In this document: piece after piece, positions 40,801 through 62,076 of the stretch | Numbering within the stretch: position 1 is the first letter of the stretch | How the letters are laid out: each line of letters opens with the position of its first letter | Assembly (NCBI RefSeq): GCF_905475395.1 | Contig: NC_058338.1 | Location: 12,538,935-12,602,934 of the forward strand | Source of the DNA: Chrysoperla carnea | Lineage: Eukaryota > Arthropoda > Insecta > Neuroptera > Chrysopidae | Reading direction: 5' to 3' | DNA: 64,000 nucleotides | Translations under genes and position numbers: made by a program | Notes under the pieces: generated by a model | The model's input: the letters and a program-made list of their open reading frames with translations, nothing else | The model's database searches: none | What the model was told of the DNA's origin: nothing

Positions 40801-41180
40801 GCTCCAATAACTTTTCTTCTATCTCTAACGGTTATTAAGATAGGTCTTACGGTCCCAAAACCCAATTGATTTACGTTGCTCATTTACTTACGCTATAAAA
40901 ATACAGCCAAACAGACAGACAGACGGGCGAACAAGCGGAAATGAACTAATTAGGTGATTTGATGAACACTTACACCAAAATTATATTAATATCATCAGTA
41001 TTTCTAAGCGTAACAAACTTGGGACTAAAATTAGTATGCTTTGATATATATTTCATATATAACAGGATATAAAAATAGCTTTCAAATATTTTGCCCTATT
41101 GTTTACTTACAATTTGAAAATTCAACACTATTTTTCACTAAAATTAATCCGATAAAGAACTCTAATAAAAATGCTTTCAT
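37843..41180 (-). CDS. Secreted trypsin-like serine protease 2, 6 exons
   Basis: Exons: 41180-41111, 40571-40379, 39357-39143, 38960-38740, 38275-38218, 38036-37843. Phases close, giving about 316 residues. Signal peptide about 1-20, pro-region DCGIINTNP, activation site K41|IVGG. Triad: His84 (LSAAHC), Asp138 (VYDIALITL), Ser236 (GDSGGP). Asp230 at the S1 base (DSCQGDSGG) predicts trypsin-like specificity. Departures from the canonical fold: IGYG in place of GWG, SFGWGC in place of SWG, and SLGFYT where Pro-Gly is usual. The C-terminus runs about 33 residues past the last helix and is Tyr-rich (PGYYTNYWPYSYYQY). Intron phases (1,2,1,0,1) equal those of protease 3. Satellite A fills the intron between exons 2 and 3. 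Confidence 0.9.
39425..39470. repeat. Perfect 20-bp hairpin at the edge of satellite A array 2
   Basis: TTGCCCATGATACTTTCTAT, a 6-base loop GGACCT, then the exact reverse complement. The satellite sequence starts right after the right arm. It lies in protease 2 intron 2. Confidence 0.85.
39471..40316 (+). repeat. Satellite A array 2, about 307-bp units
   Basis: Unit starts at about 39472, 39735 and 40042, with a final boundary near 40304. Same orientation and motifs as array 1. The last unit is shortened and carries the GGGGTACGTACCCC form of the palindrome. It occupies the intron of protease 2 between the His-bearing and Asp-bearing exons. Confidence 0.88.
40740..41065 (-). repeat. Interspersed repeat remnants in protease 2 intron 1
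   Basis: Two pieces. GTAACTTTTGATCGGCGATTATTAATTT (in two parts, 40770-40795) matches a block at 60885-60912. Then 40890-41065 is the reverse complement of part of the CACCTA-core family at 1650-2130 (GACAGACAGACGGGCGA, CTAATTAGGTGATTTGATG). The intron is therefore built largely from old repeats. Confidence 0.5.
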
Positions 41181-42414
41181 GGCTTTGATAAAGAAAGGTT
41201 TCAACTAAAAATCTAAGAATAAACTAATTTTTTCTTTATCGATTTCTATGTGGATTTTTATTTATTTTTTAAATAGATATAATTTTACTTAATTATTTAA
41301 TTATTTTCGTTATACATTATAATTAATTGTTGTAAAGTAAGTGATTGCCTTATCAATTATTGTCCTTGTAGTTTGCATATTTAAAAATACTTAGCGGTAA
41401 GATAAAAAAGCCGTGTTGAATATGGGCTTTAAGTGTTACTTCAATAATTTCCTGATAACTGTTATTATTTTATTCGATTTCGATATAGACTTACAGCTAA
41501 TAACTAGCACTTAAAATGGTATCATAACCTAATGAAACAAATTTCCAATTCTCATCCATTTGTAGAATCATTATTAGAAACAGTGGGATAAATTTTTGCT
41601 TTAGGCACTGTGATGTATCAGCATTCCACATGAATTTACCTACTAATAAATATTTTATAGAAACATGAATCAAATATTTAAAAAATTTTAAATAAATAAG
41701 TATGTCGAGGTAAATACAATTTTATTCAGTTAGTACTGGAGCTGTAATAAGTAAAATTTTGGTTAATGTCTCCCGGGAACTTTGGCTATACACTTAGTAG
41801 TATGCGCTGTCTCTAAGTCTCACCACCGTGCTTTAAAACTACTACAGGTTTGAAATGTTAGCCAACTTTATAAAGATTCATTAAAACTTTGAATTGATTT
41901 ATGGAAACATAATTTTTGCCACTGGAATTTTACCAAAGAAGATAGTAGAAAAACAGAAAGACAATTAAACAATTTTTAATGAGTGAAAATTTAGGCTTTA
42001 GAATCATACAATCTGTAATTACTCTTCCAAACTTCTGTTCAAAGACGATTTTCAGATTTTGAAAAACTTAAAAATTTAATTAATTTTCAGCTTTGAAAAT
42101 AACGTTTCTGAAGTTTTTACAAACATTAAACTGTTAATAACTCAAAAACAGTAAACTTTAGGAAAAATGACGGAAGGAGTTTTTGACTTAAAATTATTCA
42201 AAAATCATCGGATAGCTTTATTTGGTTCAAAAAATTAATATTTGACTGTTTCTTTGGAGAGGGAGGGATATACAAAAATTCGACCAATAGGGTTTCTGGC
42301 AACACCCGGAATATTAATATACACTCAACTCTATCTAGCCCTTTGCAAATACCTTTTTTTATTCTTTCTTTGGAGAATCAACTATCGTATATACCTTTTT
42401 ACTTATCGATTTAT
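41181..42414. other. Spacer between protease genes 2 and 3
   Basis: AT-rich; should contain the promoter of protease 2 and the 3' end of protease 3. No gene or clear repeat seen. Confidence 0.5.
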
Positions 42415-44683
42415 TTACAACAAATTTAGCCACCACTTTAAAGGATTCTTATCTAAATGTATTCTTTTGGTATTTGTTTGAATCCAATCCTTAAAATATG
42501 GAACATCTGTATAAACACCTAAATATCCTGGTTCAGCACAATCATAACCAAAGGAAACAACACCTAAAAAATTTTTAAGTGATAGAGGAGGTCGTAAAAC
42601 ATGTACTGATGTTTTTTTGTTTACTAGGTATTTTGTCTACATGACATTACGTTATAAGTGAGGGAAGGTATTCTATATTATATATACAAGCGCCAATTGT
42701 ATTCCAAGCTTTTGCTATCATAAATGGTAGCAAAAGCAACTACAATTTATATCGCACTTATTACAAATTCAACAGTGCATTCTACGGAACTCAGAAACGT
42801 GAAACATATCAAGTTATGTTCAGGCTCGAATCCATCCTAGCATGTGGTTTTTTAAAAATTCGACGGGTATATAAAATCATTTGTGGTTGTGCGCGTCTTT
42901 TTCTATAAACAACTAGGTTTACCTAATAAATAATATCGTCCATTTACTCTGTAAACTAATGGTCCACCGCTATCTCCCTGCAAACAAAAGAAATAATAAA
43001 TTTAATTAATATAGAAAATTATTTAAATAAACAGTATTTCCAGCATGGTTAAACTATGGTAACACCCACTTTTCGATCCAATTTAGAGAATTTTTTCACA
43101 GATTAAGGATAGGGCTTATACATTATCCCATATATACTTAATCCGGGTTACTTTGTTTTCAAGACCAGAAAAAATTCGGCAGAACATTACCTGACATGTA
43201 TCTGTTTTACCAGCTAGATTTCCTGCACAAAATGTTCCAGATGCAACGTCTTGCCTTGTTAATTTGGACTGATTCAAACATTCTTGCCGTGTGTATATAG
43301 TTACAGGAGCTACTTGTAATGCACACGATAATTTCTCAGATGTTGGTGAAGTCATACCAAATCCAATTACTTCAGTAACAGGGGTTACTTGCACAGCTGA
43401 AAGCAAATATAATCAAGTAGCACGCGTAAGTTATAGTATAGTAAAATCATACATTGAGGTTTGCGTTAAATCGTAGCCCGAAGAAATTTTAGTTATACCA
43501 CCAACAAAACATACCTTCAGAACACTTCACTTAAATCTACCCCCTCATATTTCAAATGGATTGGCGACATGTTGAATTTTAAGGGAGGTCAATCTCGAGA
43601 AATATTTACTTGACTTGAAAAATGATTAAAATTTGTTAGAAATAACTATTAAATTTTCAATATAAACCATTTATACAATTCATAGACTTATATGTCTATT
43701 CATAAAATTATTTTAATAAAGTAGTGTATCGTTACCATGGAAACGTCTGGAATAAAACTCATGCACGGTGCGAATACTTACAATTTGATGGTAAACATAT
43801 TTTTGGAAACAAAAGTGCAGAACGATCTGTGCGTATTATTGCAATATCAAAAAATGGTTGTTGATATGCATAATTTTCATGTATTATCACTTCAGCAGTA
43901 CCAAATACTTGGGCCGGATTAGGTATTTCACAAATATTATATACTCCTATTATTACATTGTATAAATCGTTATGGTCAAAATACCTGAAATGTAATAAAA
44001 TAAAATAAATAATTAAAAAAAGCCAAAACCCGACTGGAATATCGAAGTTTACAGATCGATCTGGAATTTTTCTAATTATTCCAGAAATGTCTAGACTAAT
44101 CAAGAACGTTGCAAATCGTTGTAATTGAATAATATAGTACTAAAAAATATTACCCAAAATAACAATGAGCAGCGGTTAGAAGGTGAAAATTTGTTATCAA
44201 TGTTGCTCCACAGTTTACTTTATTTGATTTTTTTAACATTAGCGCACCATACCATGGATATTTATTTGTTTCAGCTCGTGTACCGCCAATAATTCTCCCA
44301 AGGCCACCTTGAAATGCTAAACCACAATCTAAGCAAAATATACAAAACATTAGAAAGGGCCTTATACAGGGATATCAACCTCTCAGTCTCCTTTCGCCTT
44401 TCTTTTTGTCGAAATATCATGTTTTTTCGAAGTTTTCAAGGCTTTGCGCACCTCTACAGCCTCTCCAAAATCAATTAGAGGGTTAAAAATTTATATGAGA
44501 ATTCTGTTACAGATATGCCTCTTTCGATGGTGTCATCTAACCAGTTCTTTTCTCCTTTTTTTATGTAGATAAATCATGTTGCTAAGGGAAATAACCCTAC
44601 AAGCGAAATAATACAAACTTACCACAATAAATTTTTGAGAGAATTGCAAAAAACACGCTAGTTTTAAAAAGATTCATTTTCAT
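42415..44683 (-). CDS. Secreted trypsin-like serine protease 3, 6 exons
   Basis: Exons: 44683-44623, 44328-44154, 43984-43782, 43396-43191, 42977-42923, 42563-42415. Phases close, giving about 282 residues. Signal peptide about 1-20 (MKMNLFKTSVFFAILSKIYC), short pro-region DCGLAFQGGLG, activation site R32|IIGG. Triad: His75 (LTAAHC), Asp125 (FFDIAIIRT), Ser218 (GDSGGP). Asp212 (DTCQGDSGG) predicts trypsin-like S1. GFG replaces GWG and SFGYDC replaces SWG. It shares exon sizes and intron phases with protease 2, and all but the first intron with protease 1, so the three arose by tandem duplication. Two ATGs lie two codons apart at the start; the first was taken. Confidence 0.9.
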
Positions 44684-45904
44684 ATGTTTAAATAAATAAC
44701 TATTTAAAATCAAATGATATTTCATTGATATAAATAATATTAAAACTGAAATTTTTGTCCATTTTTCGTACTTTTGTTTTTATAAATTTAAAAATAATTA
44801 AACATTTTGTAAATTAATAATAGGTATATCATAATTTTTAATATATTAAAAAAAGCATAGTAATTTTATTAAAGAAATATAAAATTTAGATATGATATTC
44901 TGAATATTTTTAATTTTTAATAAAAAATAGGTATCTACCGTTAATAATTTTTCATATATTGAATTCGATTCAGTCAACTTGAACTGAACTGAATTGATTT
45001 TTCGGCAATTAATTTTCTTGTAATTAATTTCTAATAAGCAATAATTATTAATAAAATTTCATTTCAAGTATTTGTATATACTAAGAGCCAAACCTATTAA
45101 ATTTTGATGGCACGTTTGACTTGGATTAGTAGTTTTATAAACAATAAAAAAATAGCCAGCAAATATATTTCCGCGAAAGTATTAAAGGATAATGTTTTAT
45201 ACCCCAAAGTTTGCCAAAACTTGAAAAGAGATCAAACATTTCTTGATACTTGCAACCCTTAAACATGCTTTGGAAATCACTTTCTTGGGCAATGGTATTT
45301 GTAGAAGTAAGTAATACTTACCTAACCGCTATTAAGTGAGTGATTCTTTGAAAATAAAATTTACTTGAAAACCTAATGAAAAACCACTACCGAAAACAAC
45401 CCACAATCCCTCATCAAACACTCCCCAAAATTCGAACACTCTTCTCGTGCACATTCTTAAAAAAAAAAAAAACAACCTCCCCCACCCCCGAACATTTCCC
45501 AAAAAATAATTAGTTTTCAGTTAGTTTTCTATTAAATATGTCGTTTTTTTGATATCTTTGCTGAAATTTTAACATATTCTTTGAGTATGTAAAAACCTGT
45601 TAAAAAAATTCTATACCTGTAAAAATTTTTGCCTTAGGTACCTACAGAATCATATTTAAAAATGTTTGGTGGAAAATTAATTATTTTGTTCTTATATTAT
45701 TCTTAACAATAACTTTATTTAACATAAAAATAATTTATAAATAATTATAATATTAAAATAAATTATTAATCATAATTGGTGTCTATGATAATAATTATTT
45801 ATTAGTGAAATTTGGCAATAATAATCTTAATCTTTTCTCAGATTCTTAAGAAAACTTTTTTTTTGAATCAACTTGAAGAAGTTCATTTAATACAGTTTAT
45901 ATAA
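44684..45904. other. Spacer between protease 3 and the desaturase 3' end
   Basis: Very AT-rich with one C-rich patch (about 45390-45500). No gene seen. Confidence 0.5.
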
Positions 45905-46229
45905 TTAAGGTAGTACTATCGGTAATAGACTTAGCATTCAAAATTTAATGAAACTTGGCATAGTTGTCCATTATTATATCATAATTAACCAGTTACATTT
46001 TTTAGGGGCCTTCAGAGAACTGAAAAAAAGATATTTGTAAAGATATTTTAACATTGATCCTTATGGGAAATCACAGATTTTATTTTATTTCATAAAACTG
46101 GACGTTCAGATTTTCAGTTCTCTGAAGGCCCCTAAAAATTTAACTGGTTAGTTATGATATAATAATGGACAACTATGCCAAGTTTCATTAAATTCTGAAT
46201 TCAGTCTATTACCGATTGCACTACCTTAA
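45905..46229. mobile_element. 325-bp fold-back MITE with about 120-bp terminal inverted repeats
   Basis: Ends TTAAGGTAGTACTATCGGTA and its near reverse complement (TACCGATTGCACTACCTTAA). The arms stay complementary for about 120 bases with few mismatches, through GGACAACTATGCCAAGTTTC and AGGGGCCTTCAGAGAACTGA. The centre is about 80 bases and has no coding capacity. TTAA at both outer ends fits a TTAA or TA target duplication. It lies 43 bases past the desaturase stop, probably within its 3' UTR. Confidence 0.85.
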
Positions 46230-46272
46230 GTAGTCTTTTCATAAAAATATCAAGATGTTCAAATTTATATCT

Positions 46273-49200
46273 TTAATAACCTCTTTCAACTAGTTTAACC
46301 TCTTCAGTATCAAGATTATCATTACTATCATAATTTGTGACACGTCCTTTTAAATCGATATCACCTTCATCTGCTACATCCATTTCTTTTAATACTCCTT
46401 TCGAATATAAAGGATGCGTTCCATCACCAGTACGTAGACTACGTTTTTTAATTAACGAATCGCTTGTTGTTTTTAAATCAGTGGCTAAGCCCAAAAATGC
46501 TAAAATGTCAATAATCATTGTTGTTGGGCTGTACCGGATACCTAATTCAGCTGCACGATAATCCCATGGGAATGCATGATGATAGTTGTGCCAACCTTCG
46601 CCGAATGCAAGATAACCGACAATTTTACTTTCACCAGGTAGCATATCTCTAAAATAACATAAAACCAAAATTTTATTCCCTAATTTTTTGCATGGAGAAA
46701 CGTCACGAAATTTTTACTATGGTCGGGCAACGTGAGGGGAAATTATAAGGAGATACAGACATGCGCGCCGGGAGATGGGTTGCACTGTGGTTGGTGATAT
46801 TTAAAATAAAATATAAATAGTAAAAAGGTACTTACTTGTCATAAGGTTTATTACCCCAAGCATGTGCTCCACTGTTCACTAGCCATGTAATATTCAATTC
46901 TAATATATAACGTGCCATATATGCTACAAAGAATGAATTCCAATAATTTTCACCCCAAAAATATACTGGAATTGCTACTGGTAATGCAACGGCAAATACT
47001 AAATATAAGGGTTTGTAAAATCTGGAAAAAAGAAGTAATACATATATATTTAATATTTAACCAAACTATAAAAAAGTTTGTTGTATTTCCCATTCAGAAG
47101 ATTTGGATTCTGGAAGCTTTAGAAGTTTTTTTGAGGATGATAAGATGTCCAAAATGTTATTTGTATTCCATAAGATTTTAAATATAAAATTTGTATGCCA
47201 TTTATATATGTATCGCTTAAAAATATTGATCCTACAAACAAAATTTTGGTATAGGAGTTCATAAAATCACCTAATTGGTCCATTTTCGGCTGTCCTTCCG
47301 TCTGTCTGTCCGTCTGTGAACACGATAACTCGAAAACGAAAAGATATATAAAGTGAGGTCGAGTTTCGTAAATGAGCAACATAGGTCAAAGTCTTGACCT
47401 ATATTCCGTAGGACCCATCTTGTAAACCGTTAGAGATAGAACAAAAGTTTAAATGCAAAAAAAATGTTCCTTATAAAAAAATATACAAATTTTGTTTGAA
47501 ATATTATTTCGTCACTGTTTATCGGCGAGGGCGCAAATTAGCTTAGAAACATTAAAAATAAGAAATTAAAGATACAAAATAATTATTATATTGAAAAATT
47601 ATATTGAAAAATATTTTCGTATTGTCGTGAAATAAAATACAATTTTACGAAAAAAAATTATTATTATTTTACTTATTAATCAGCTTATGGGTGGGTTTTT
47701 GTGAATATTAAAAATATTGTATAACGCGTATTTAAAATTATTGCAATAAAATCGTTATCCTACGAGCACACATTATTCCAAAACAAAGGTAATATATGGT
47801 TTACGTTTTCACAAAAATATTCACTATTGTTTGAAAGAAATTTTATGGCTTATAAATAATAACACAATATATTTTATGTAGGTTTGAATATTTGATTATT
47901 TAAGTATTTGACGGGCGCGGTATAGTAGTCGGTCAGTCGTTCCGTCCATCAATCCATCAGTTTGACCGATCTATTGTTTAAGGTGTTTTAATTTTATTTA
48001 CTTAAAAGTGTGTTGGTTATCACATAAAAATCGATTGTGTTATATATCAAACGCATGTAGGTGGATTTTTCCGAATTTCAAATAAATATCTATAGTATGC
48101 TTTTTTTTTAACTTATGACGTGACATATGGGTGAAACTCGAAAAATAAGTTAATTCGAGAAAAATGCTTCAAACGAAAAATGTTATTGAAGTCGATTTAA
48201 GTTTTCCGGTTTAATTTAAACCTCACTCTAATTCATAACCGACAAACGTTAGACGAACACTTTAAATTAGAAAGTGGTTCTTTCTAAAAAAGACAAAAAT
48301 TTTGTGCTTGAAATATTCTTTTGTAAACCGAATAGTTAACAGACAGTAACTGATAGCAAAAATACCTATAGGACCTAATAAGGAACTACGTATCACAGGT
48401 TTTTGCGCGTTTCTTCATTTAATTTGAAGAAAATTGGTCCAAAAACAAACCACTTTTATTGGAAAATTGTCTTCGAAAAGTGTCAAGATTTCGCAGAAGG
48501 CATACGAAAAAATAATTTTGGTTAAAACTTTTCAGTCCGCTTCTAACAACTTTCTAATTTAAAGTGTTCATCTATCGATTACCAGGTAAAGAATAGAGTG
48601 AGCTTTGGTTCCCATTCCCATGTTTTATTTCCCGAATGAGGCCTCAGATCGAAATTTGGTAAATAGCTTTTCTATTTGTCTTGATAAGCTTTATTTACTG
48701 GTATAATTTTCTGTTATCAATAACAGAACACGCTGTATATAGGTAAATCATAAAAATTACTAAACTTACATTTTTTGGATCATTATTATAGGATCAGCTT
48801 CTAGATCTGACATATCAATGGATTTGCCTTTAGCAATTACAGCTGGATGTTTACGTGACATTAACCAACCAATATGTGAAAAGAAGAATCCACGAGTGGC
48901 ATTATGTGGATCAGCGTCTGTATCACTATATTTATGATGTTGACGATGATCACGTACCCAAATGTACATGCAATTCTATATCGACATAAAAACATTTCAT
49001 TTGAAATTATAAGTGTAAGTTGCGCTCAAGATCTTTATGTAAAACGGCTTTCATTGAAACTTTCTGATTGTTCTTGATGTAAAGATTAAAAGGGTACAAA
49101 GTTTTTAAAATTCGATGTCCTATTCAAATACCTATGGGTAAGAATATAAGGAAATTCTACACGGTACGAAATTCATGGCGGTTACTAAAATGCTGGTATA

Positions 49201-50436
49201 TGGTATACAGACAGATACTATTGACAGATAAGTTATATTACAGTATTGAATACTGCTACCCACCAGAAGGTTTGTGAGTAACGCCAACCAGTATAGATCC
49301 ATACTGCATTGACTCCCCCGCCATAACCATTCCTAATGTTACTATTTCCTCAATACAGTACACAGTATGGTGTTCGCCCATAGTGATATACTGATATCCA
49401 CAAAATATTTCTTACCCTGTATCTATCTAGTGACTTCTCTTCTATTCTCTCGAAAGGGAGTTCACAAAAGTTCTTGAAGGAGTGTATCATTGCTTATGTT
49501 TTACTTTGACTCCAAAATCGATTAAAAAATCTTTAAGTATGTCGAAAACTCGAATTTTTGAGATTAAAAACTTATGAAGATTTTTGGTCATTTGGCTTAG
49601 ATAGACTCTATAGTTTCAGAAAGTTTCATTTTAAACCATTTTCCGTAAGGGTTGAGTGTATATCAAAGATTAATATGATAAAAACATACTTGTCCAGCAA
49701 TTGTATGTAAAATTACAAGTGCTAATCGCGTGAGAAAGTGCCCTCTGAAAGCTTTATGTGAATACATTCTATGGGCTCCAATTGTGACACCTTCACCTGA
49801 TGCGAATGATATTGCAAGACCTGTATAGAAATAAGTAAATAGTCAATATTTTGAGATCTCCTTAAAGGAACTCCTACATTTAAAATTTGATTTTGTTTTT
49901 AGTTATACTTTATTGAAACTCCAAATACAGGACGATACTTTCATTTTAATCAAAAGAATAAATAGGTGAAATCCTTTAAAACTATTCGTTTCGGAATTAT
50001 AATTCTAAAAAAATAACCATTAATCGAGTTTCGTATTTCTATGCTGGATATCGAATAATAACTACTTTTTGGACTTTATTTAGAACGTTTTTAACTTGAA
50101 AACAAGCTTTTGATTTAAGTATTTAAGGGCAGACTTACTCCATAATGATGTTAATATGTGTGCACTAGTAAATCCTAGATAAAATCCATAAATAGCCGCT
50201 AAATGTAATATTAAAAAACCAATTGCATTAAACCATACAATTTCACGTTTAAACGACCAATCTGTACCAATTTCAGCTGGTAACATTTTGGAATAATCTT
50301 TAGGTGCGGATTTATTATCAATATTATGATTCGCGACATCTTCTAAATTGTGTTCTTTTATGTTAGAATGTTGTGCTGGTTTCTTATAAATTATTTTTCC
50401 ATCTGTATCAGTACTGGTTACAATATTTGGAGCCAT
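46273..50436 (-). CDS. Fatty acyl-CoA desaturase (delta-9 family), 5 exons
   Basis: Exons: 50436-50139, 49820-49690, 48975-48770, 47021-46836, 46648-46273. Phases close, giving about 398 residues, normal for the family. It should be a four-helix ER enzyme that puts a double bond into fatty acyl-CoA using cytochrome b5. The three His boxes are present: HRMYSH (116-121), HRQHH (153-157) and HNYHH (294-298), plus NSGAHAWG. TM segments flank them (WFNAIGFLILHLAAIYGFYL at about 70-90). Box 1 reads HRMYSHKAFRGH instead of the usual HRLWxHRxYKA, so this is a divergent member. The C-terminus is long and acidic. The regiospecificity (delta 9, 11 or other) cannot be told from sequence. Confidence 0.92.
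47195..47465 (+). repeat. Dispersed repeat with a CACCTA core, copy 4
   Basis: Block-by-block match to 1860-2130: ACAAAATTTTGGTATAGGAG, TTCATAAAATCACCTAATTG, the CTGTC tract, GAGGTCGAGTTTCGTAAATG and GGACCCATCTTGTAAACC. It lies in the desaturase intron between exons 3 and 4. Confidence 0.65.
48255..48569. mobile_element. About 315-bp TIR element in a desaturase intron
   Basis: GAACACTTTAAATTAGAAAGT at the left is matched by its reverse complement at 48549-48569 (ACTTTCTAATTTAAAGTGTTC). No coding sequence lies between. A half copy of the same terminus occurs near 7338-7360 in the NRF intron. Probably a MITE; target-site duplication not resolved. Confidence 0.6.
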
Positions 50437-52839
50437 TTTAAACCAAAAAATAAATTTCGTTACCTTAGAAAAAAATGTTCTTATATGAAATTATTTCCTT
50501 ATGAACACGAAAATATTTAATTGTTATTATTAAATCTTTAATTTTTATATTTAACAAAAGCTAAAAAAAGCTTCCTAATTTTTTATCGTTGTCAAAATTT
50601 CCAGCCGCTAAAATAAATAACTTACTTGATTGTACAATATTCAATATTAAGAATAATAAAAACTTTAATTTATTTCCCAAATAAACCGAATGCTTTTTAA
50701 ACTTTTTTTAAAAATATGTATCCACTTTGATTATTAATTTTTAAACTTGAAATTCACCAAAAAAAAATTTTCTATGCACTAAATTAAACATTTTAAAACA
50801 AATGCGTTATATTAAATATTGAAAATACTGGAGGAGGGTAAAATGTGTTCAAAGTGGGTGGTTTTTATCGGGCACACATTTATATTTGGTTGGTAGGTAT
50901 TATTGTCCACTAATCTAAAACCAAATACCTACTGATAACAAAATATATAATATTAATTTGGTTTATATAATTTAATTATTTTGCTATATTTACAACAAGC
51001 ATTTAAATATTAATTATTAATTTAATTTACTATCGATAAAAAGAGTTCGTTAAACAATCACAGTGTGATAAATAATGCCGCATTTAGAACTGTTGTTGTC
51101 TGAAGGCGGACTTTTGGGGGAGGCCTACTTAAAGAGATTGAAATCATTATGAATGAAAAAAAGGATAAAATATGAAAATTAAAACACTTATTAATTAATT
51201 TTTTTCCGTAAAATTTTAGTTTTTTTAAATTTATGTTTACTTTATATAACACTAATTAAAATTTATAATATAATTTCTATTTCAAATTCATTAATAAATA
51301 TTTTATTTGCATTTTAAATAAGAACCGTTTCTTTTTTGAAAATTCGTCTACGAATACATCATAGTCCAGGTCCTTGTAGCAGGTCCAAGGTTTAACCGAC
51401 CTTGTAGCATTGAAGACCATAGTTTGTTATTAATCAACTTCAATTTTGATTTGCTTGCAAAATTTATTGCCATTATAACCAAATATATGCTTAAAAAGAT
51501 TGCAACTTTATGAAAAGCATCTTTTAATTTCTTGTCAACTAATAGGTGGTGGCCCTTTTTGGTGGAGGCTCCTTGGTGGAGGCATTTTTATGAACCTACT
51601 TAAATACTTCAATTATTAGATGACTTATCCCGTCAGCACTCGCGCCAACCGTTCGATAATATTCAATCGTGTGATATCCATAGTTTATAATTGCCGAACC
51701 TGCTGGGCAATAAACCTTATAAGTGTTTACTTAATAAATAAATTCTTCCGTCAATATTCTAATAGCTCTCTGTATAATATTTTATCCCACCTAAATTATG
51801 TTGGACCAAACTTTAGATACCTGTATCCTTACCCCTCCCGAGTGTATTCATAATATAAAAGTTTTATTTTAATTTTCATCAATTTCCATAATAATAATTG
51901 TATTATTTTATATCAATTGAAATTATTTATTGTTTTATAATTTTTTATAAATATTAAAGTAAGTCCAGTAGGTTAATAATAAGCACAAATTTCTGAAAGT
52001 TTCAAGGCAATAAGTGAAACATCAGTGAATTCAGATTTCAGGATTTTTGGAAAGATCCATAAAAGTCTCCAAATTTAAACTATAGATACAAGCGCAATTT
52101 TTCTTCTAGACCACTTCACAATTTTCGCTAAGAAGAATCGGTCTATTAATATAACGCAGGAAGCACAATTTTTTTTCCTTGCAAAACGTGGATTCACACT
52201 TCCTTCCCTAAGGGATCCAAATAGCATACCAAAAAAGTAGCTTTACATTGCGTTTTGTAATTTTAGTTGTTTTTTTTTTGTAAGATTTTACTGACGTAAT
52301 ATGAAACTTTTCTAATGAGTTATGAAAGGCGGAAAGAAATGGGGGCTACAATTAGTATTTTTTTCATTTCGAATACTGTACATCATTTTTATTTTTGTTT
52401 TAATGACCATAAGTTGTATCATAATCGCCTTCATTTGTTCATTATCCATTAAAATCGTGCCCACATTGATTTGTACGATTCATTTAAGAAGAACACATTA
52501 GTTTTGTTTGATTCTTGGAAAATAAATCAAAGTTTATTAAAACGTAAAATTATTTATATATGTTACAGGAAAAGTTAATTGGTAGTAAGAGTTGACTTTT
52601 TCTAAGCAGAGTTAATTATGCCTGCTATGATGATGTTTTCTTATTAAGGTATTGACAAGGAGAGTAAAATAAGAGACGGAATAATTAAATAATAATGATT
52701 TATTTGATTAGTTTGAATATATGGTCATGAATTATAATACAGAACACAAATTTGTATGAATTTAATTTGCACAGTTTGTGTAGCGCATGAAGAATATTCC
52801 GATATATATCGGTTAACATTTCAATATTCCCATTTTAGA
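50437..52839. other. Spacer upstream of the desaturase
   Basis: It should contain the desaturase promoter. AT-rich; no supported gene. The small frames here (for example 51620-51853) have no motif. Confidence 0.5.
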
Positions 52840-53391
52840 TTTTCTTCTACAAAGTATTTTACCGGGAAAAACTGGATTATATATAAGGATATCTCCGACA
52901 ATTTCTATTTATTAAAAAAATGGTAAAACATCATAAAAAATTTAGATATATCTTAGTAGATGAAACCTTGATCGTCTGGGTAGATCTACATACATCATAA
53001 TGGAGGTACAGTAGTCCGTGTACATCAGACTACATCAATGTACATAAGCGTACATCAGTGTGGCTCAAAATTTATATCCACAGATGAACTATACTATATC
53101 AACGTACATAAGCGAACTATACTACATCTTTTGATATAAATGTAGACCAACACTGATGCACGGTTATGTACATTGATGTACTCTGATGTACACAGATGAA
53201 CTAATGCACATCAATTGTGATGTTAGTAGATCTACACAGGTGAACAATTATCTAGTAAGATATAACTAAATCACAGTTAAAGTTATGGTTATGGTCACAG
53301 TTTTACCATTCTTTTGATCAAATGAAAATATCGGAGATATCCTGATAGTTTTTCGCGGATATTCTCTCCGAAAAAACTTTGTTGAAGAAAA
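52840..53391. mobile_element. Palindromic element with TACATCA-rich centre, about 550 bp
   Basis: The outer arms TTTTCTTCTACAAAGT and ACTTTGTTGAAGAAAA are complementary. Inward, AGGATATCTCCGA at 52888-52900 pairs with TCGGAGATATCCT near 53332-53344, and ATGGTAAAAC pairs with GTTTTACCAT. The centre (52980-53230) is a run of TGTACATCA-type words in both orientations. It is an imperfect fold-back overall and lies about 155 bases past the ABCC stop. Confidence 0.7.
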
Positions 53392-53545
53392 ATTCCTGCT
53401 TGTGAACCATTTTTAGGAACTCTGTGTAGCTATCTTAACACTCCGTATAAGTCTACTTGATCCTGTTGAAATATATGATTTTTAAATTCACCCACTTATC
53501 ACATTTTCTAAATTACACGTATTTACATTGTTCTAAAACACATAT

Positions 53546-62076
<8,531 letters not shown>

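Noticed and set aside
43291-43476. Plus-strand 61-codon frame at protease 3
   Set aside because: Antisense of the protease exon at 43191-43396.
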